A DNA stretch of 64,000 bases from Diplolepis rosae (GCA_030998225.1 JAPYXD010000466.1:2211001-2275000), one strand, 5' to 3'. Shown: positions 1 to 10,634, counted from the first letter of the stretch. Numbers and translations are program-made. The notes: generated by a model not told the origin, from the letters alone.

Positions 1-175
1 TTTGACGTTGAAAACGACAAACATCCCCACTAGGTATTGGGGGCGTAAAGTGTTTCCTAACTAACTGGCACTAAATCCTACAATATTCGATCCTTAAATT
101 CTAGGTATCTAGCATAGTTTTATTGACCAAATACTTTATTCACATTTTTTGGCATTTGGGGTTGAAAACGTCAAA

Positions 176-192
176 CATACCCGCTAGGTATG
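176..192. other. Perfect 6-bp dyad in an a1' monomer
   Basis: CATACC at 176-181 and GGTATG at 187-192 are exact inverted repeats around a 5-bp loop CGCTA. The dyad lies 14-30 bases after the monomer start. The same arrangement is in the other CATACCCGC-type a1' monomers. Confidence 0.9.
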
Positions 193-315
193 GGGGGCGT
201 AAAGTGGTTCCTAATTAATTTGCACTAAATCCTACAATATTCGATCCTAAAACTCTAGGTATCTAGCATAGTTTTATTGTCCAAATACTTTATTCACATT
301 TTTTGGCATTTGGAG

Positions 316-470
316 TTGAAAACGACGAAACATACCTGTTATGTATGGTGATGAGTATTTTTTCTGTAGTTAACTAGCACTAAATGCTATGATATCAAGT
401 CCTCAAATTTCAGGTATCTAGTTAAGTATAATTTTACATATTCTTTATTCGAATTTTTGAGCATTTGAGG
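316..470 (+). repeat. Class B monomer, subtype b1 (representative)
   Basis: This 155-bp unit has CATACCTGTTATGTATGGTG, TGTAGTTAACTAGCACTAAA, GATATCAAGTCCTCAAATTT, CTAGTTAAGTATAATTTTAC and the tail TTCGAATTTTTGAGCATTTG. It is the B partner of a1/a1' in the trimer zones. It contains a 10-bp palindrome TAGTTAACTA, an EcoRV-type GATATC and the 8-bp palindrome ATTCGAAT. A common variant reads GCTATGTAGGGTGATGAG with TCAATTCC and TTTTGAAATTC, for example 4011-4164 and 16347-16500. Confidence 0.92.
331..347. other. 5-bp dyad at the same place in a B monomer
   Basis: CATAC at 331-335 and GTATG at 343-347 are inverted repeats around a 7-bp loop. The position within the monomer is the same as the A-class dyad although loop and flanks differ. 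Most b1 and b3 units keep CATACCTG and GTATGG. Units with GTAGGG, TTTATGG or GTATAG lose part of the right arm. Confidence 0.85.
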
Positions 471-624
471 TTGAAAACGACAAACATCCCCACTAGGTAT
501 TGGGGGCGTAAAGTGGTTCCTAATTAATTTGCACTAAATCCTGCAATATTCAATCCTTAAATTCTAGGTATCTAGCATAGTTTTATTGACCAAATACTTT
601 ATTCACATTTTTTGGCATTTGGGG
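471..624 (+). repeat. Class A monomer, subtype a1 (representative)
   Basis: This 154-bp unit typifies the commonest class. It has CATCCCC(G/A)CTAGGTAT, a run of five or six G, then CGTAAAGTG and GCACTAAATCCTACAATATT, TCTAGGTATCTAGCATAG and a TTTATTCACATTTTTTGGC tail. The variant a1' (for example 162-315) carries CGTCAAACATACCCGC, GTGGTTCC and AATTTGCAC. A-class tails may be followed by any class, unlike B and C tails. Subtype a1 dominates 1-7 kb, 15-18 kb, 31-34 kb and 49-62 kb, and also occurs once or twice in each 19-mer repeat. Confidence 0.93.
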
Positions 625-792
625 TTGAAAACGTCAAACATTCCCGCTAGGTATGGGGGGCGTAAAGTGGTTCCCAATTAATTTGCACTAAATCCTACAA
701 TATTCGATCCTAAAACTCTAGGTATCTAGCATAGTTTTATTGACCAAATACTTTATTCACATTTTTTGGCATTTGGGGTTGAAAACGTCAAA

Positions 793-809
793 CATACCAG
801 CTAGGTATG
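793..809. other. Perfect 6-bp dyad in an a2 monomer
   Basis: CATACC at 793-798 and GGTATG at 804-809 flank the loop AGCTA. It occurs in the a2 units that read CATACCAGC. In the CATCCCAGC version the left arm is broken. Confidence 0.9.
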
Positions 810-2315
810 GGGGGTGTAATGTGTTTCCTAATCAAGTGGCACTAAATCCTACTATATTCGATCCAAAATTTTAGGTATCTAGCATAGTTTCATTGACAAA
901 ATGCTTTATTAATATTTTTTGGCATTTGGAGTTGAAAACGACGAAACATACCTTCTATGTATGGTGATGAATATTTTTCTGTAGTTGACTGGCACAAAAT
1001 GCTATGATATCAATTCCTCAAACTTTAGGTATCTAGCTATGTATAATTTTGAAATTCTTTATTCGAATTTTTCAGCATTTGATGTTGAAAACGACAAACA
1101 TCCCCACTAGGTATGGGGGCGTAAAGTGTTTCCTAATTAATTGGCACTAAATCCTACAATATGCGATCTTAAAATTCTAGGTATCTAGCATAGTTTTATT
1201 GACCAAATGCTTTATTCACATTTTTTGGCATTTGGGGTTGAAAACGAGAAACATCCCCGCTAGGTATGGGGGGTGTAAAGTGGTTCCTAATTAATTGGCA
1301 CTAAATCCTACAATATGCGATCTTAAAATTCTAGGTATCTAGCATAGTTTTATTGACCAAATGCTTTATTCACATTTTTTGGCATTTGGGGTTGAAAACG
1401 AGAAACATACCTGTTATGTATGGTGATGAGTATTTTTTCTGTAGTTAACTAGCACTAAGTGCTATGATATCAAGTCCTCAAATTTTAGGTATCTAGTTAA
1501 GTATAATTTTACATATTCTTTATTCGAATTTTTGAGCATTTGAGGTTGAAAACGACAAACATCCCCACTAGGTATTGGGGGCGTAAAGTGTTTCCTAACT
1601 AACTGGCACTAAATCCTACAATATTCGATCCTTAAATTCTAGGTATCTAGCATAGTTTTATTGACCAAATACTTTATTCACATTTTTTGGCATTTGGGGT
1701 TGAAAACGTCAAACATTCCCGCTAGGTATGGGGGGCGTAAAGTGGTTCCCAATTAATTTGCACTAAATCCTACAATATTCGATCCTTAAATTCTAGGTAT
1801 CTAGCATAGTTTTAATATCCAAATACTTCATTCACATTTTTTGGCATTTGGAGTTGAAAACGACGAAACATACCTGTTATGTATGGTGATGAGTATTTTT
1901 TCTGTAGTTAACTAGCACTAAATGCTATGATATCAAGTCCTCAAATTTTAGGTATCTAGTTAAGTATAATTTTACATATTCTTTATTCGAATTTTTGAGC
2001 ATTTGAGGTTGAAAACGACAAACATCCCCGCTAGGTATGGGGGGCGTAAAGTGTTTCCTAATTAATTGGCACTAAATCCTACAATACTCGATCCTAAAAT
2101 TCTAGGTATCTAGCATAGTTTTATTGTCCAAATGCTTTATTCACATTTTTTGGCATTTGAGGCTGCAATGATGAAACACTCCCTCTATGTATGGGGCTGA
2201 GAATATTACTGTAGTTAACTGGAAGTGAATGCTACGATATCAAGTTCTGAAATTGTAGGTATCTAAAATAGTTTGATTTTACAAATGCTGTATTCGAAAT
2301 TTTGGGCCTTTGAGG

Positions 2316-2469
2316 TTGAAAACGAGAAACATCCCAGCTAGGTATGGGGGGTGTAATGTGTTTCCTAATCAAGTGGCACTAAATCCTACTATATTCGATC
2401 ATAAAATTTTAGGTATCTAGCATAATTTTATTGACAAAATGCTTTATTCACATTTTTTGGCATTTGCGT
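2316..2469 (+). repeat. Class A monomer, subtype a2 (representative)
   Basis: Subtype a2 is recognised by CATCCCAGCTAGGTATGGGG, TGTAATGTG, CTAATCAAGTGGCAC, CTACTATATTCGATC and the tail ATTGACAAAATGC. It nearly always follows a C monomer and precedes a b2 or b3 monomer, so it is the third position of the a1-C-a2-b2 tetramer. A version with CATACCAGCTAGGTATG, for example at 779-931, 3858-4010 and 16194-16346, instead follows a1' and precedes b1. It carries a perfect 6-bp dyad. Confidence 0.9.
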
Positions 2470-2778
2470 TTGAAAACGAAGAAACATACCTGCTATGTAT
2501 AGTGATGAATATTTTGTCTGTAGTTGACTGGCACTAAATGCTATGATATCAACTCTTCAAATTTTAGGTATCTAGTCAAGTATAATTTTCCAAACGCTTT
2601 ATTCGAATTTTTGGGCATTTGAAGTTGAAAACGTCAAACATCCCCGCTAGGTATGGGGGGCGTAAAGTGTTTCCTAATTAATTGACACTAAATCCTACAA
2701 TATTCGATCCTAAAATTCTAGGTATCTAGCATAGTTTTATTGTCCAAATGCTTTATTCACATTTTTTGGCATTTGAGG

Positions 2779-2931
2779 CTGAAATAAAGAAACACTCCCT
2801 CTATGTATGGGGCTGAGAATTTTACTGTAGTTAACTGGAACTAAATCCTACAATATTCGATCCTAAAACTCTAGGTATCTAGCATAGTTTTATTGTCCAA
2901 ATACTTTATTCACATTTTTTGGCATTTGGAG
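2779..2931 (+). repeat. C/A hybrid monomer
   Basis: The first half is class C (CTGAAATAAAGAAACACTCC, TATGGGGCTGAGAATTTTAC). After GTAGTTAACTGGAACTAAAT the sequence becomes a1' (CCTACAATATTCGATCC, AAAACTCTAGG, GTCCAAATAC) with an A tail. The switch lies near 2830-2845, in a segment the classes share. This is evidence of exchange between non-equivalent monomers. Confidence 0.88.
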
Positions 2932-3086
2932 TTGAAAACGAAGAAACATACCTGCTATGTATAGTGATGAATATTTTGTCTGTAGTTAACTAGCACTAAA
3001 TGCTATGATATAAAGTCCTCAAATTTTAGGTATCTAGTTAAGTATAATTTTACAAATTCTTTATTCGAATTTTTGAGCATTTGATG
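2932..3086 (+). repeat. b2/b1 hybrid monomer
   Basis: The 5' part is b2 (CGAAGAAACATACCTGC, TATAGTGATGAATATTTTG). The rest is b1 (GTTAACTAGCACTAAATG, CTCAAATTTTAGG, CTAGTTAAGTATAATTTTAC, TTTTTGAGCATTTG). It immediately follows the C/A hybrid, so two class switches lie in adjacent monomers. A similar b2/b1 hybrid is at 16962-17116. Confidence 0.82.
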
Positions 3087-5396
3087 TTGAAAACGACAAA
3101 CATCCCCGCTAGGTATGGGGGGCGTAAAGTGTTTCCTAACTAACTGGCACTAAATCCTTCAATATTCAATCCCTAAATTCTTGGTATCCAGCATATTTTT
3201 ATTGACCAAATACTTTATTCAAATTTTTTGGGATTTGGGGTTGAAAACGTCAAACATTCCCGCTAGGTATGGGGGGCGTAAAGTGGTTCCCAATTAATTT
3301 GCACTAAATCCTACAATATTCGATCCTAAAACTCTAGGTATCTAGCATAGTTTTATTGTCCAAATACTTTATTCACATTTTTTGGCATTTGGAGTTGAAA
3401 ACGACGAAACATACCTGTTATGTATGGTGATGAGTATTTTTTCTGTAGTTAACTAGCACTAAATGCTATGATATCAAGTCCTCAAATTTCAGGTATCTAG
3501 TTAAGTATAATTTTACATATTCTTTATTCGAATTTTTGAGCATTTGAGGTTGAAAACGACAAACATCCCCACTAGGTATTGGGGGCGTAAAGTGTTTCCT
3601 AACTAACTGGCACTAAATCCTACAATATTCGATCCTTAAATTCTAGGTATCTAGCATAGTTTTATTGACCAAATACTTTATTCACATTTTTTGGCATTTG
3701 GGGTTGAAAACGTCAAACATACCCGCTAGGTATGGGGGGCGTAAAGTGGTTCCTAATTAATTTGCACTAAATCCTACAATATTCGATCCTAAAACTCTAG
3801 GTATCTAGCATAGTTTTATTGACCAAATACTTTATTCACATTTTTTGGCATTTGGGGTTGAAAACGTCAAACATACCAGCTAGGTATGGGGGGTGTAATG
3901 TGTTTCCTAATCAAGTGGCACTAAATCCTACTATATTCGATCCAAAATTTTAGGTATCTAGCATAGTTTCATTGACAAAATGCTTTATTCACATTTTTTG
4001 GCATTTGGAGTTGAAAACGACGAAACATACCTGCTATGTAGGGTGATGAGTATTTTTTCTGTAGTTAACTAGCACTAAATGCTATGATATCAATTCCTCA
4101 AATTTTAGGTATCTAGTTAAGTATAATTTTGAAATTCTTTATTCGAATTTTTCAGCATTTGATGTTGAAAACGACAAACATCCCCACTAGGTATGGGGGG
4201 CGTAAAGTGTTTCCTAACTAACTGGCACTAAATCCTACAATATTCGATCCTTAAATTCTAGGTATCTAGCATAGTTTTATTGACCAAATACTTTATTCAC
4301 ATTTTTTGGCATTTGGGGTTGAAAACGTCAAACATACCCGCTAGGTATGGGGGGCGTAAAGTGGTTCCTAATTAATTTGCACTAAATCCTACAATATTCG
4401 ATCCTTAAATTCTAGGTATCTAGCATAGTTTTAATATCCAAATACTTTATTCACATTTTTTGGCATTTGGAGTTGAAAACGACGAAACATACCTGTTATG
4501 TATGGTGATGAGTATTTTTTCTGTAGTTAACTAGCACTAAATGCTATGATATCAAGTCCTCAAATTTTAGGTATCTAGTTAAGTATAATTTTACATATTC
4601 TTTATTCGAATTTTTGAGCATTTGAGGTTGAAAACGTCAAACATCCCCGCTAGGTATGGGGGGCGTAAAGTGTTTCCTAATTAATTGACACTAAATCCTA
4701 CAATATTCGATCCTAAAATTCTAGGTATCTAGCATAGTTTTATTGACCAAATACTTTATTCACATTTTTTGGCATTTGAGGCTGCAATGAAGAAACACTC
4801 CCTCTATGTACGGGGCTGAAAATTTTACTGTAGTTAACTGGAACTGAATGCTACGATATCAAGTTCTGAAATTGTAGGAATCTAAAATAGTTTGATTTTA
4901 CAAATGCTGTAATCGAAATTTTGGGCCTTTGAGGTTGAAAACGAGAAACATCCCAGCTAGGTATGGGGGGTGTAATGTGTTTCCTAAACAAGTGGCACTA
5001 AATCCTACTATATTCGATCATAAAATTTTAGGTATCTAGCATAGTTTTATGACAAAATGCTTTATTCACATTTTTCGGCATTTGCGTTTGAAAACGAAGA
5101 AACATACCTGCTATGTATAGTGATGAATATTTTGTCTGTAGTTGACTGGCACTAAATGCTATGATATCAACTCTTCAAATTTTAGGTATCTAGTCAAGTA
5201 TAATTTTCCAAACGCTTTATTCGAATTTTTGGGCATTTGAAGTTGAAAACGTCAAATATCCCCGCTAGGTATGGGGGGCATAAAGTGGTTCCTAATTAAT
5301 TTGCACTAAATCCTACAATATTCGATCCTTAAATTCTAGGTATCTAGCATAGTTTTATTGTCCAAATGCTTTATTCACATTTTTTGGCATTTGAGG

Positions 5397-5549
5397 CTGA
5401 AATGAAGAAACACTCCCTCTATGTATGGGGCTGAGAATATTACTGTAGTTAACTGGAACTGAATGCTACGATATCAAGTTCTGAAATTGTAGGTATCTAA
5501 AATAGTTTGATTTTACAAATGCTGTATTCGAAATTTTGGGCCTTTGATG
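5397..5549 (+). repeat. Class C monomer (representative)
   Basis: Class C is the most distinct class. It starts CTGAAATGAAGAAACACTCC with CTCTATGTATGGGGCTGAGA, then TAACTGGAACTGAATGCTAC, CAAGTTCTGAAATTGTAGG, AATAGTTTGATTTTACAAAT and the tail GAAATTTTGGGCCTTTG (or TGCTCTTATCGAAATTTTGG). At 153 bp it normally follows an A-class monomer ending GGCATTTGAG and is followed by a2. Variants with GATAACAAG and GGGACTGAATG recur. C is absent from the core of the D-rich zone at 9.3-12.1 kb. Confidence 0.91.
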
Positions 5550-5703
5550 TTGAAAACGAGAAACATCCCAGCTAGGTATGGGGGGTGTAATGTGTTTCCT
5601 AATCAAGTGGCACTAAATCCTACTATATTCGATCCTAAAATTTTAGGTATCTAGCATAGTTTTATTGACAAAATGCTTTATTCACATTTTTTGGCATTTG
5701 CGT

Positions 5704-5858
5704 TTGAAAACGAAGAAACATACCTGCTATGTATAGTGATGAATATTTTGTCTGTAGTTGACTGGCACTAAATGCTATGATATCAACTCTTCAAATTTTA
5801 GGTATCTAGTCAAGTATAATTTTCCAAACGCTTTATTCGAATTTTTGGGCATTTGAAG
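5704..5858 (+). repeat. Class B monomer, subtype b2 (representative)
   Basis: Subtype b2 reads CGAAGAAACATACCTGC, TATAGTGATGAATATTTTG, TGTAGTTGACTGGCAC, GATATCAACTCTTCAAATTT, TCTAGTCAAGTATAA, CCAAACGC and GGGCATTTGAAG. It closes the 616-bp tetramer and opens the 19-mer and 6-mer HORs, so it is a useful landmark. It is almost always followed by an a1 beginning TTGAAAACGTC. Confidence 0.9.
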
Positions 5859-6474
5859 TTGAAAACGTCAAACAGCCCCGCTAGGTATGGGGGGCGTAAA
5901 GTGGTTCCTAATTAATTTGCACTAAATCCTACAATATTCGATCCTTAAATTCTAGGTATCTAGCATAGTTTTATTGTCCAAATGCTTTATTCACATTTTT
6001 TGGCATTTGAGGCTGAAATGAAGAAACACTCCCTCTATGTATGGGGCTGAGAATATTACTGTAGTTAACTGGAACTGAATGCTACGATATAAAGTTCTGA
6101 AATTGTAGGTATCTAAAATAGTTTGATTTTACAAATGCTGTATTCGAAATTTTGGGCCTTTGATGTTGAAAACGAGAAACATCCCAGCTAGGTATGGGGG
6201 GTGTAATGTGTTTCCTAATCAAGTGGCACTAAATCCTACTATATTCGATCCTAAAATTTTAGGTATCTAGCATAGTTTTATTGACAAAATGCTTTATTCA
6301 CATTTTTTGGCATTTGCGTTTGAAAACGAAGAAACATACCTGCTATGTATAGTGATGAATATTTTGTCTGTAGTTGACTGGCACTAAATGCTATGATATC
6401 AACTCTTCAAATTTTAGGTATCTAGTCAAGTATAATTTTCCAAACGCTTTATTCGAATTTTTGGGCATTTGAAG

Positions 6475-9247
6475 TTGAAAACGTCAAACATCCCCGCTAG
6501 GTATGGGGGGCGTAAAGTGGTTCCTAATTAATTTGCACTAAATCCTACAATATTCGATCCTTAAATTCTAGGTATCTAGCATAGTTTTATTGACCAAATA
6601 CTTTATTCACATTTTTTGGCATTTGGGGTTGAAAACGACAAAAATCCCCGCTAGGTATGGGGGGCATAAAGTGTTTCCTAATTAATTGGCACTAAATCCT
6701 ACAATATTCGATCCTAAAATTCTAGGTATCTAGCATAGTTTTATTGACCAAATACTTTATTCACATTTTTTGGCATTTGGGGTTGAAAACGTCAAACATT
6801 CCCGCTAGGTATGGGGGGCGTAAAGTGGTTCCTAATTAATTTGCACTAAATCCTACAATATTCGATCCTTAAATTCTAGGTATCTAGCATAGTTTTAATA
6901 TCCAAATACTTTATTCACATTTTTTGGCATTTGGAGTTGAAAACGACGAAACATACCTGTTATGTATGGTGATGAGTATTTTTTCTGTAGTTAACTAGCA
7001 CTAAATGCTATGATATCAAGTCCTCAAATTTTAAGTATCTAGTTAAGTATAATTTTACAAATTCTTTATTCGAATTTTTGAGCATTTGATGTTGAAAACG
7101 TCAAACATCCCCGCTAGGTATGGGGGGCATAAAGTGGTTCCTAATTAATTTGCACTAAATCCTACAATATGCGATCTTAAAATTCTAGGTATCTAGCATA
7201 GTTTTATTGTCCAAATGCTTTATTCACATTTTTTGGCATTTGAGGCTGAAACGAAGAAACACTCCCTCTATGTATGGGGCTGAGAATTTTACTGTAGTTA
7301 ACTGGAACTGAATGCTACGATAACAAGTTCTGAAATTGTAGGTATCTATAATAGTTTGATTTTACAAATGCTGTATTCGAAATTTTGGGCCTTTGATGTT
7401 GAAAACGAGAATCATCCCAGCTAGGTATGGGGGGTGTAATGTGTTTCCTAATCAAGTGGCACTAAATCCTACTATATTCGATCCTAAAATTTTAGGTATC
7501 TGGCATAGTTTTATTGTCAAAATGCTTTATTCACATTTTTTGGCATTTGCGTTTGAAAACGAAGAAACATACCTGCTATGTATAGTGATGAATATTTTGT
7601 CTGTAGTTGACTGGCACTAAATGCTATGATATCAACTCTTCAAATTTTAGGTATCTAGTCAAGTATAATTTTCCAAAGGCTTTATTCGAATTTTTGGGCA
7701 TTTGAAGTTGAAAACGTCAAACATCCCCGCTAGGTATGGGGGGCGTAAAGTGGTTCCTAATTAATTTGCACTAAATCCTACAATATTCGATCCTTAAATT
7801 CTAGGTATCTAGCATAGTTTTATTGACCAAATACTTTATTCACATTTTTTGGCATTTGGGGTTGAAAACGTCAAACATTCCCGCTAGGTATGGGGGGCGT
7901 AAAGTGGTTCCCAATTAATTTGCACTAAATCCTACAATATTCGATCCTTAAATTCTAGGTATCTAGCATAGTTTTATTGACCAAATGCTTTATTCATATT
8001 TTTTGGCATTTGGAGTTGAAAACGACGAAACATACCTGCTATGTATGGTGATGAGTATTTTTTCTGTAGTTAACTGGCATTAAATGCTATGATATCAAGT
8101 CCTCAAACTTTAGGTATCTAGCTATGTATAATTTTCCAAATGCTTTATTCGAATTTTTGGGCATTTGAGGTTGAAATAAAGAAACACTCCCTCTATGTAT
8201 GGGGCTGAGAATTTTACTGTAGTTAACTGGAACTGAATGCTACGATATCAAGTTCTGAAATTGTAGGTATCTATAATAGTTTGATTTTCCAAATGCTGTA
8301 ATCGAAATTTTGGGCCTTTGAGGTTGAAAACGAGAAACATCCCAGCTAGGTATGGGGGGTGTAATGTGTTTCCTAATCAAGTGGCACTAAATCCTACTAT
8401 ATTCGATCCTTGAATTCTAGGTATCTAGCATAGTTTTATTGACCAAATACTTTATTCACATTTCTTGGCATTTGGGGTTGAAAACGAAGAAACACTCCCT
8501 CTATGTATGGGGCTGAGAATTTTACTGTAGTTAACTGGAACTGAATGCTACGATAACAAGTTCTGAAATTGTAGGTATCTATAATAGTTTGATTTTACAA
8601 ATGCTGTATTCGAAATTTTGGGCCTTTGAGTTTGAAAACGAGAAACATCCCAGCTAGGTATGGGGGGTGTAATGTGTTTCCTAATCAAGTGGCACTAAAT
8701 CCTACTATATTCGATCCTAAAATTTTAGGTATCTAGCATAGTTTTATTGACAAAATGCTTTATTCACATTTTTTGGCATTTGCGTTTGAAAACGAAGAAA
8801 CATACCTGCTATGTATAGTGATGAATATTTTTTCTGTAGTTGACTGGCACAAAATGCTATGATATCAAGTCCTCAAATTTTAGGTATCTAGTCAAGTATA
8901 AGTTTCCAAACGCTTTATTAGAATTTTTGGGCATTTGAAGTTGAAAACGTCAAACATCCCCGCTAGGTATGGGGGGCATAAAGTGGTTCCTAATTAATTT
9001 GCACTAAATCCTACAATATTCGATCCTTAAATTCTAAGTATCTAGCATAGTTTTATTGTCCAATTGCTTTATTCACATTTTTTGGCATTTCAGGCTGAAA
9101 CGAAGAAACACTCCCTCTATGTATGGGGCTGAGAATTTTACTGTAGTTAACTGGAACTGAATGCTACGATAACAAGTTCTGAAATTGTAGGTATCTATAA
9201 TAGTTTGATTTTACAAATGCTGTATTCGAAATTTTGGCCCTTTGAGG
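6475..9247 (+). repeat. Satellite zone: mixed a1/b1/C/a2/b2 monomers
   Basis: The order is a1, a1, a1', b1 (6475-7091), the tetramer a1-C-a2-b2 (7092-7707), a1, a1', b (7708-8170), then C, a2, C, a2 (8171-8785), and b2, a1, C (8786-9247). At 8171 a C monomer directly follows a B-type tail, an exception to the usual order. The b2-a1-C at the right edge matches the opening of the 19-mer repeat found further right, including the a1 marker TCTAAGTATCTAG. Confidence 0.88.
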
Positions 9248-10171
9248 TTGAAAACGAGAAACATCCCCGCTAGGTATGGGGAGTGTAGTGTGTTTACCAA
9301 TTAATAGGCACTAAATCCTACAATATTCAATCTTAAAATTTCAGGTATCTAGCATAGTTTTTTGACCAAATGCTTTCTTCACACTTTTTGGCTATTGTGG
9401 TTGAAAACGACGAAACATTCCTGCTATGTATGGTGACGAATATTTTTTCTGTAGTTAACTGGCACAAAATGCTATGAATTCAACTCCTCGCGTTTTAGGT
9501 ATCTAGCTAAGTATAGTTTTTCAAATGCTTCATTCACATTTTTTGGCATTTGGGGTTGAAAACGAAGAAACATACCTGCTATGTATGGTGATGAATATTT
9601 TTCTGTAGTTGACTGGCACAAAATGCTATGATATCAATTCCTCAAACTTTAGGTATCTAGCTATGTATAATTTTCCAAATGCTTTATTCGAATTGTTGGG
9701 CATTTGAGGTTGAAAACGACAAAAATCCCCGCTAGGTATGGGGGGTGTAGTGTGTTTCCCAATTAATAGGCACTAAATCCTACAATATTCAATCTTAAAA
9801 TTTCAGGTATCTAGCATAGTTTTTTGACCAAATGGTTTCTTCACATTTTTTGGCATTTGGGGTTGACAACGACGAAACATACCTGCTATGTATGGTGACG
9901 AATATTTTTTCTGTAGTTAACTGGCACAAAATGCTATGAATTCAAGTCCTCGAGTTTGAGGTATCTAGCTAAGTATAGTTTTTCAAATACTTTATTCACA
10001 TTTCTTGGCATTTGGGGTTGAAAACGACGAAACATACCTGCTATGTATGGTGATGAATATTTTTCTGTAGTTGACTGGCACAAAATGCTATGATATCAAT
10101 TCCTCAAACTTTAGGTATCTAGCTATGTATAACTTTCCAAATGCTTTATTCGAATTTTTGGGCATTTGAGG
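8786..10171 (+). repeat. Relic of the 19-mer HOR, first nine positions
   Basis: Starting at the b2 monomer at 8786, the order is b2, a1, C, a3, D, b3, a3, D, b3. This is the same as the first nine positions of the 19-mer HOR at 18.2-31.3 kb. The a1 at 8941 carries the diagnostic TCTAAGTATCTAG and GTCCAATTGC that mark the a1 of the 19-mer copies. After 10172 the order changes to a3, D and the pentamer. It is either an older copy or the source of the HOR's left half. Confidence 0.8.
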
Positions 10172-10324
10172 TTGAAAACGACAAACATCCACGCTAGGTA
10201 TGGGGAGTGTAGTGTGTTTCCCAATTAAAAGGTACTAAATCCTACAATATTCAATCCTAAAATTTCAGGTAGCTAGCATAGTTTTTTGACCAAATGGTTT
10301 CTTCACATTTTTTGGCATTTGTGG
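9248..10324 (+). repeat. A-D-B trimer run (~463 bp unit)
   Basis: The monomers are a3 (9248), D (9401), b3 (9556), a3 (9710), D (9863), b3 (10018), a3 (10172), giving a 462/462-bp trimer spacing. The second D begins TTGACAACGACG rather than TTGAAAACGACG, a variant that recurs in other D monomers (13724, 24664, 28209, 29442, 34993). The first a3 has TTTACCAATTAATAGG and the first D ends with the private CACACTTTTTGGC to GGCTATTG change. Confidence 0.87.
9556..9709 (+). repeat. Class B monomer, subtype b3 (representative)
   Basis: Subtype b3 reads GTATGGTGATGAATATTTTT, CTGGCACAAAATGCTATGAT, GATATCAA, CTCAAACTTTAGG, CTAGCTATGTATAA and the tail TTCGAATTTTTGGGC (TTCGAATTGTTGGGC here). It follows D, or a2 ending in GCGTTTG, and is the B member of the A-D-B trimer. 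The CACAAAATG segment is shared with D monomers, which suggests the two share a recent common ancestor or exchange sequence. Confidence 0.88.
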
Positions 10325-10479
10325 TTGAAAACGACGAAACATTCCTGCTATGTATGGTGACGAATATTTTTTCTGTAGTTAACTGGCACAAAATGCTATG
10401 AATTCAACTCCTCGCGTTTTAGGCATCTAGCTTAGTATAATTTTCCAAATGCTTCATTCACATTTTTTGGCATTTGTGG

Positions 10480-10634
10480 TTGAAAACGACGAAACATTCC
10501 TGCTATGTATGGTGACGAATATTTTTTCTGTAGTTAACTGGCACAAAATGCTATGAATTCAAGTCCTCAAACTTAAGGTATCTAGCTAAGTATAATTTTC
10601 CAAATGCTTTATTCGAATTTTTGGGCATTTGAGG
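10480..10634 (+). repeat. D/B hybrid monomer (also 11252-11406)
   Basis: It begins as D (CATTCCTGCTATGTATGG, GACGAATATTTTTTCTG, GAATTC in this copy) and then switches to B (AAGTCCTCAAACTTAAGG, TATAATTTTCCAAATGC, TTCGAATTTTTGGGC). The copy at 11252 has GATATC in place of GAATTC. Both follow a D monomer, which gives the rare D-D adjacency. Confidence 0.84.

Larger units (their letters stand above)
1..4627 (+). repeat. Satellite zone 1: a1-a1'-b1 trimers with insertions
   Basis: After a 7-bp tail of a preceding unit, the order from 8 is a1, a1', b1, a1, a1', a2, b, a1, a1, b1, a1, a1', b1. A tetramer a1-C-a2-b2 sits at 2009-2624. From 2625 the order is a1, a C/A chimera, a b2/b1 chimera, a1, a1', b1, a1, a1', a2, b1, a1, a1', b1. 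The a1-a1'-b1 trimer is about 463 bp. The long a1-a1'-a2-b1 module at 3550-4164 recurs at 15887-16500. Nothing but satellite is present. Confidence 0.9.
4628..6474 (+). repeat. 616-bp tetramer HOR a1-C-a2-b2, three tandem copies
   Basis: The a1 monomers at 4628, 5243, 5859 and 6475 are spaced 615, 616 and 616 bp apart, and between them the order C, a2, b2 repeats exactly. Units two and three look the most alike: both have TTGAGGCTGAAATGAAG in C, TTGATGTTGAAAACGAG in a2 and CAACTCTTC in b2. The first copy is more diverged, with CTGCAATGAAG and GTACGGGGCTG in C. Further single or double copies lie at 2009, 7092, 17117, 17733 and 33302. Confidence 0.92.

Noticed and set aside
176..192. Hairpins as bacterial transcription terminators
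   Set aside because: The dyads occur inside repeated monomers without a U-tract after the stem and without genes nearby.
7393..7620. 75-residue forward reading frame, and a similar one at 30395-30586
   Set aside because: Both lie wholly inside an a2-b monomer pair, and their similarity only reflects the repeat. No protein family, signal or ribosome/promoter context is seen.
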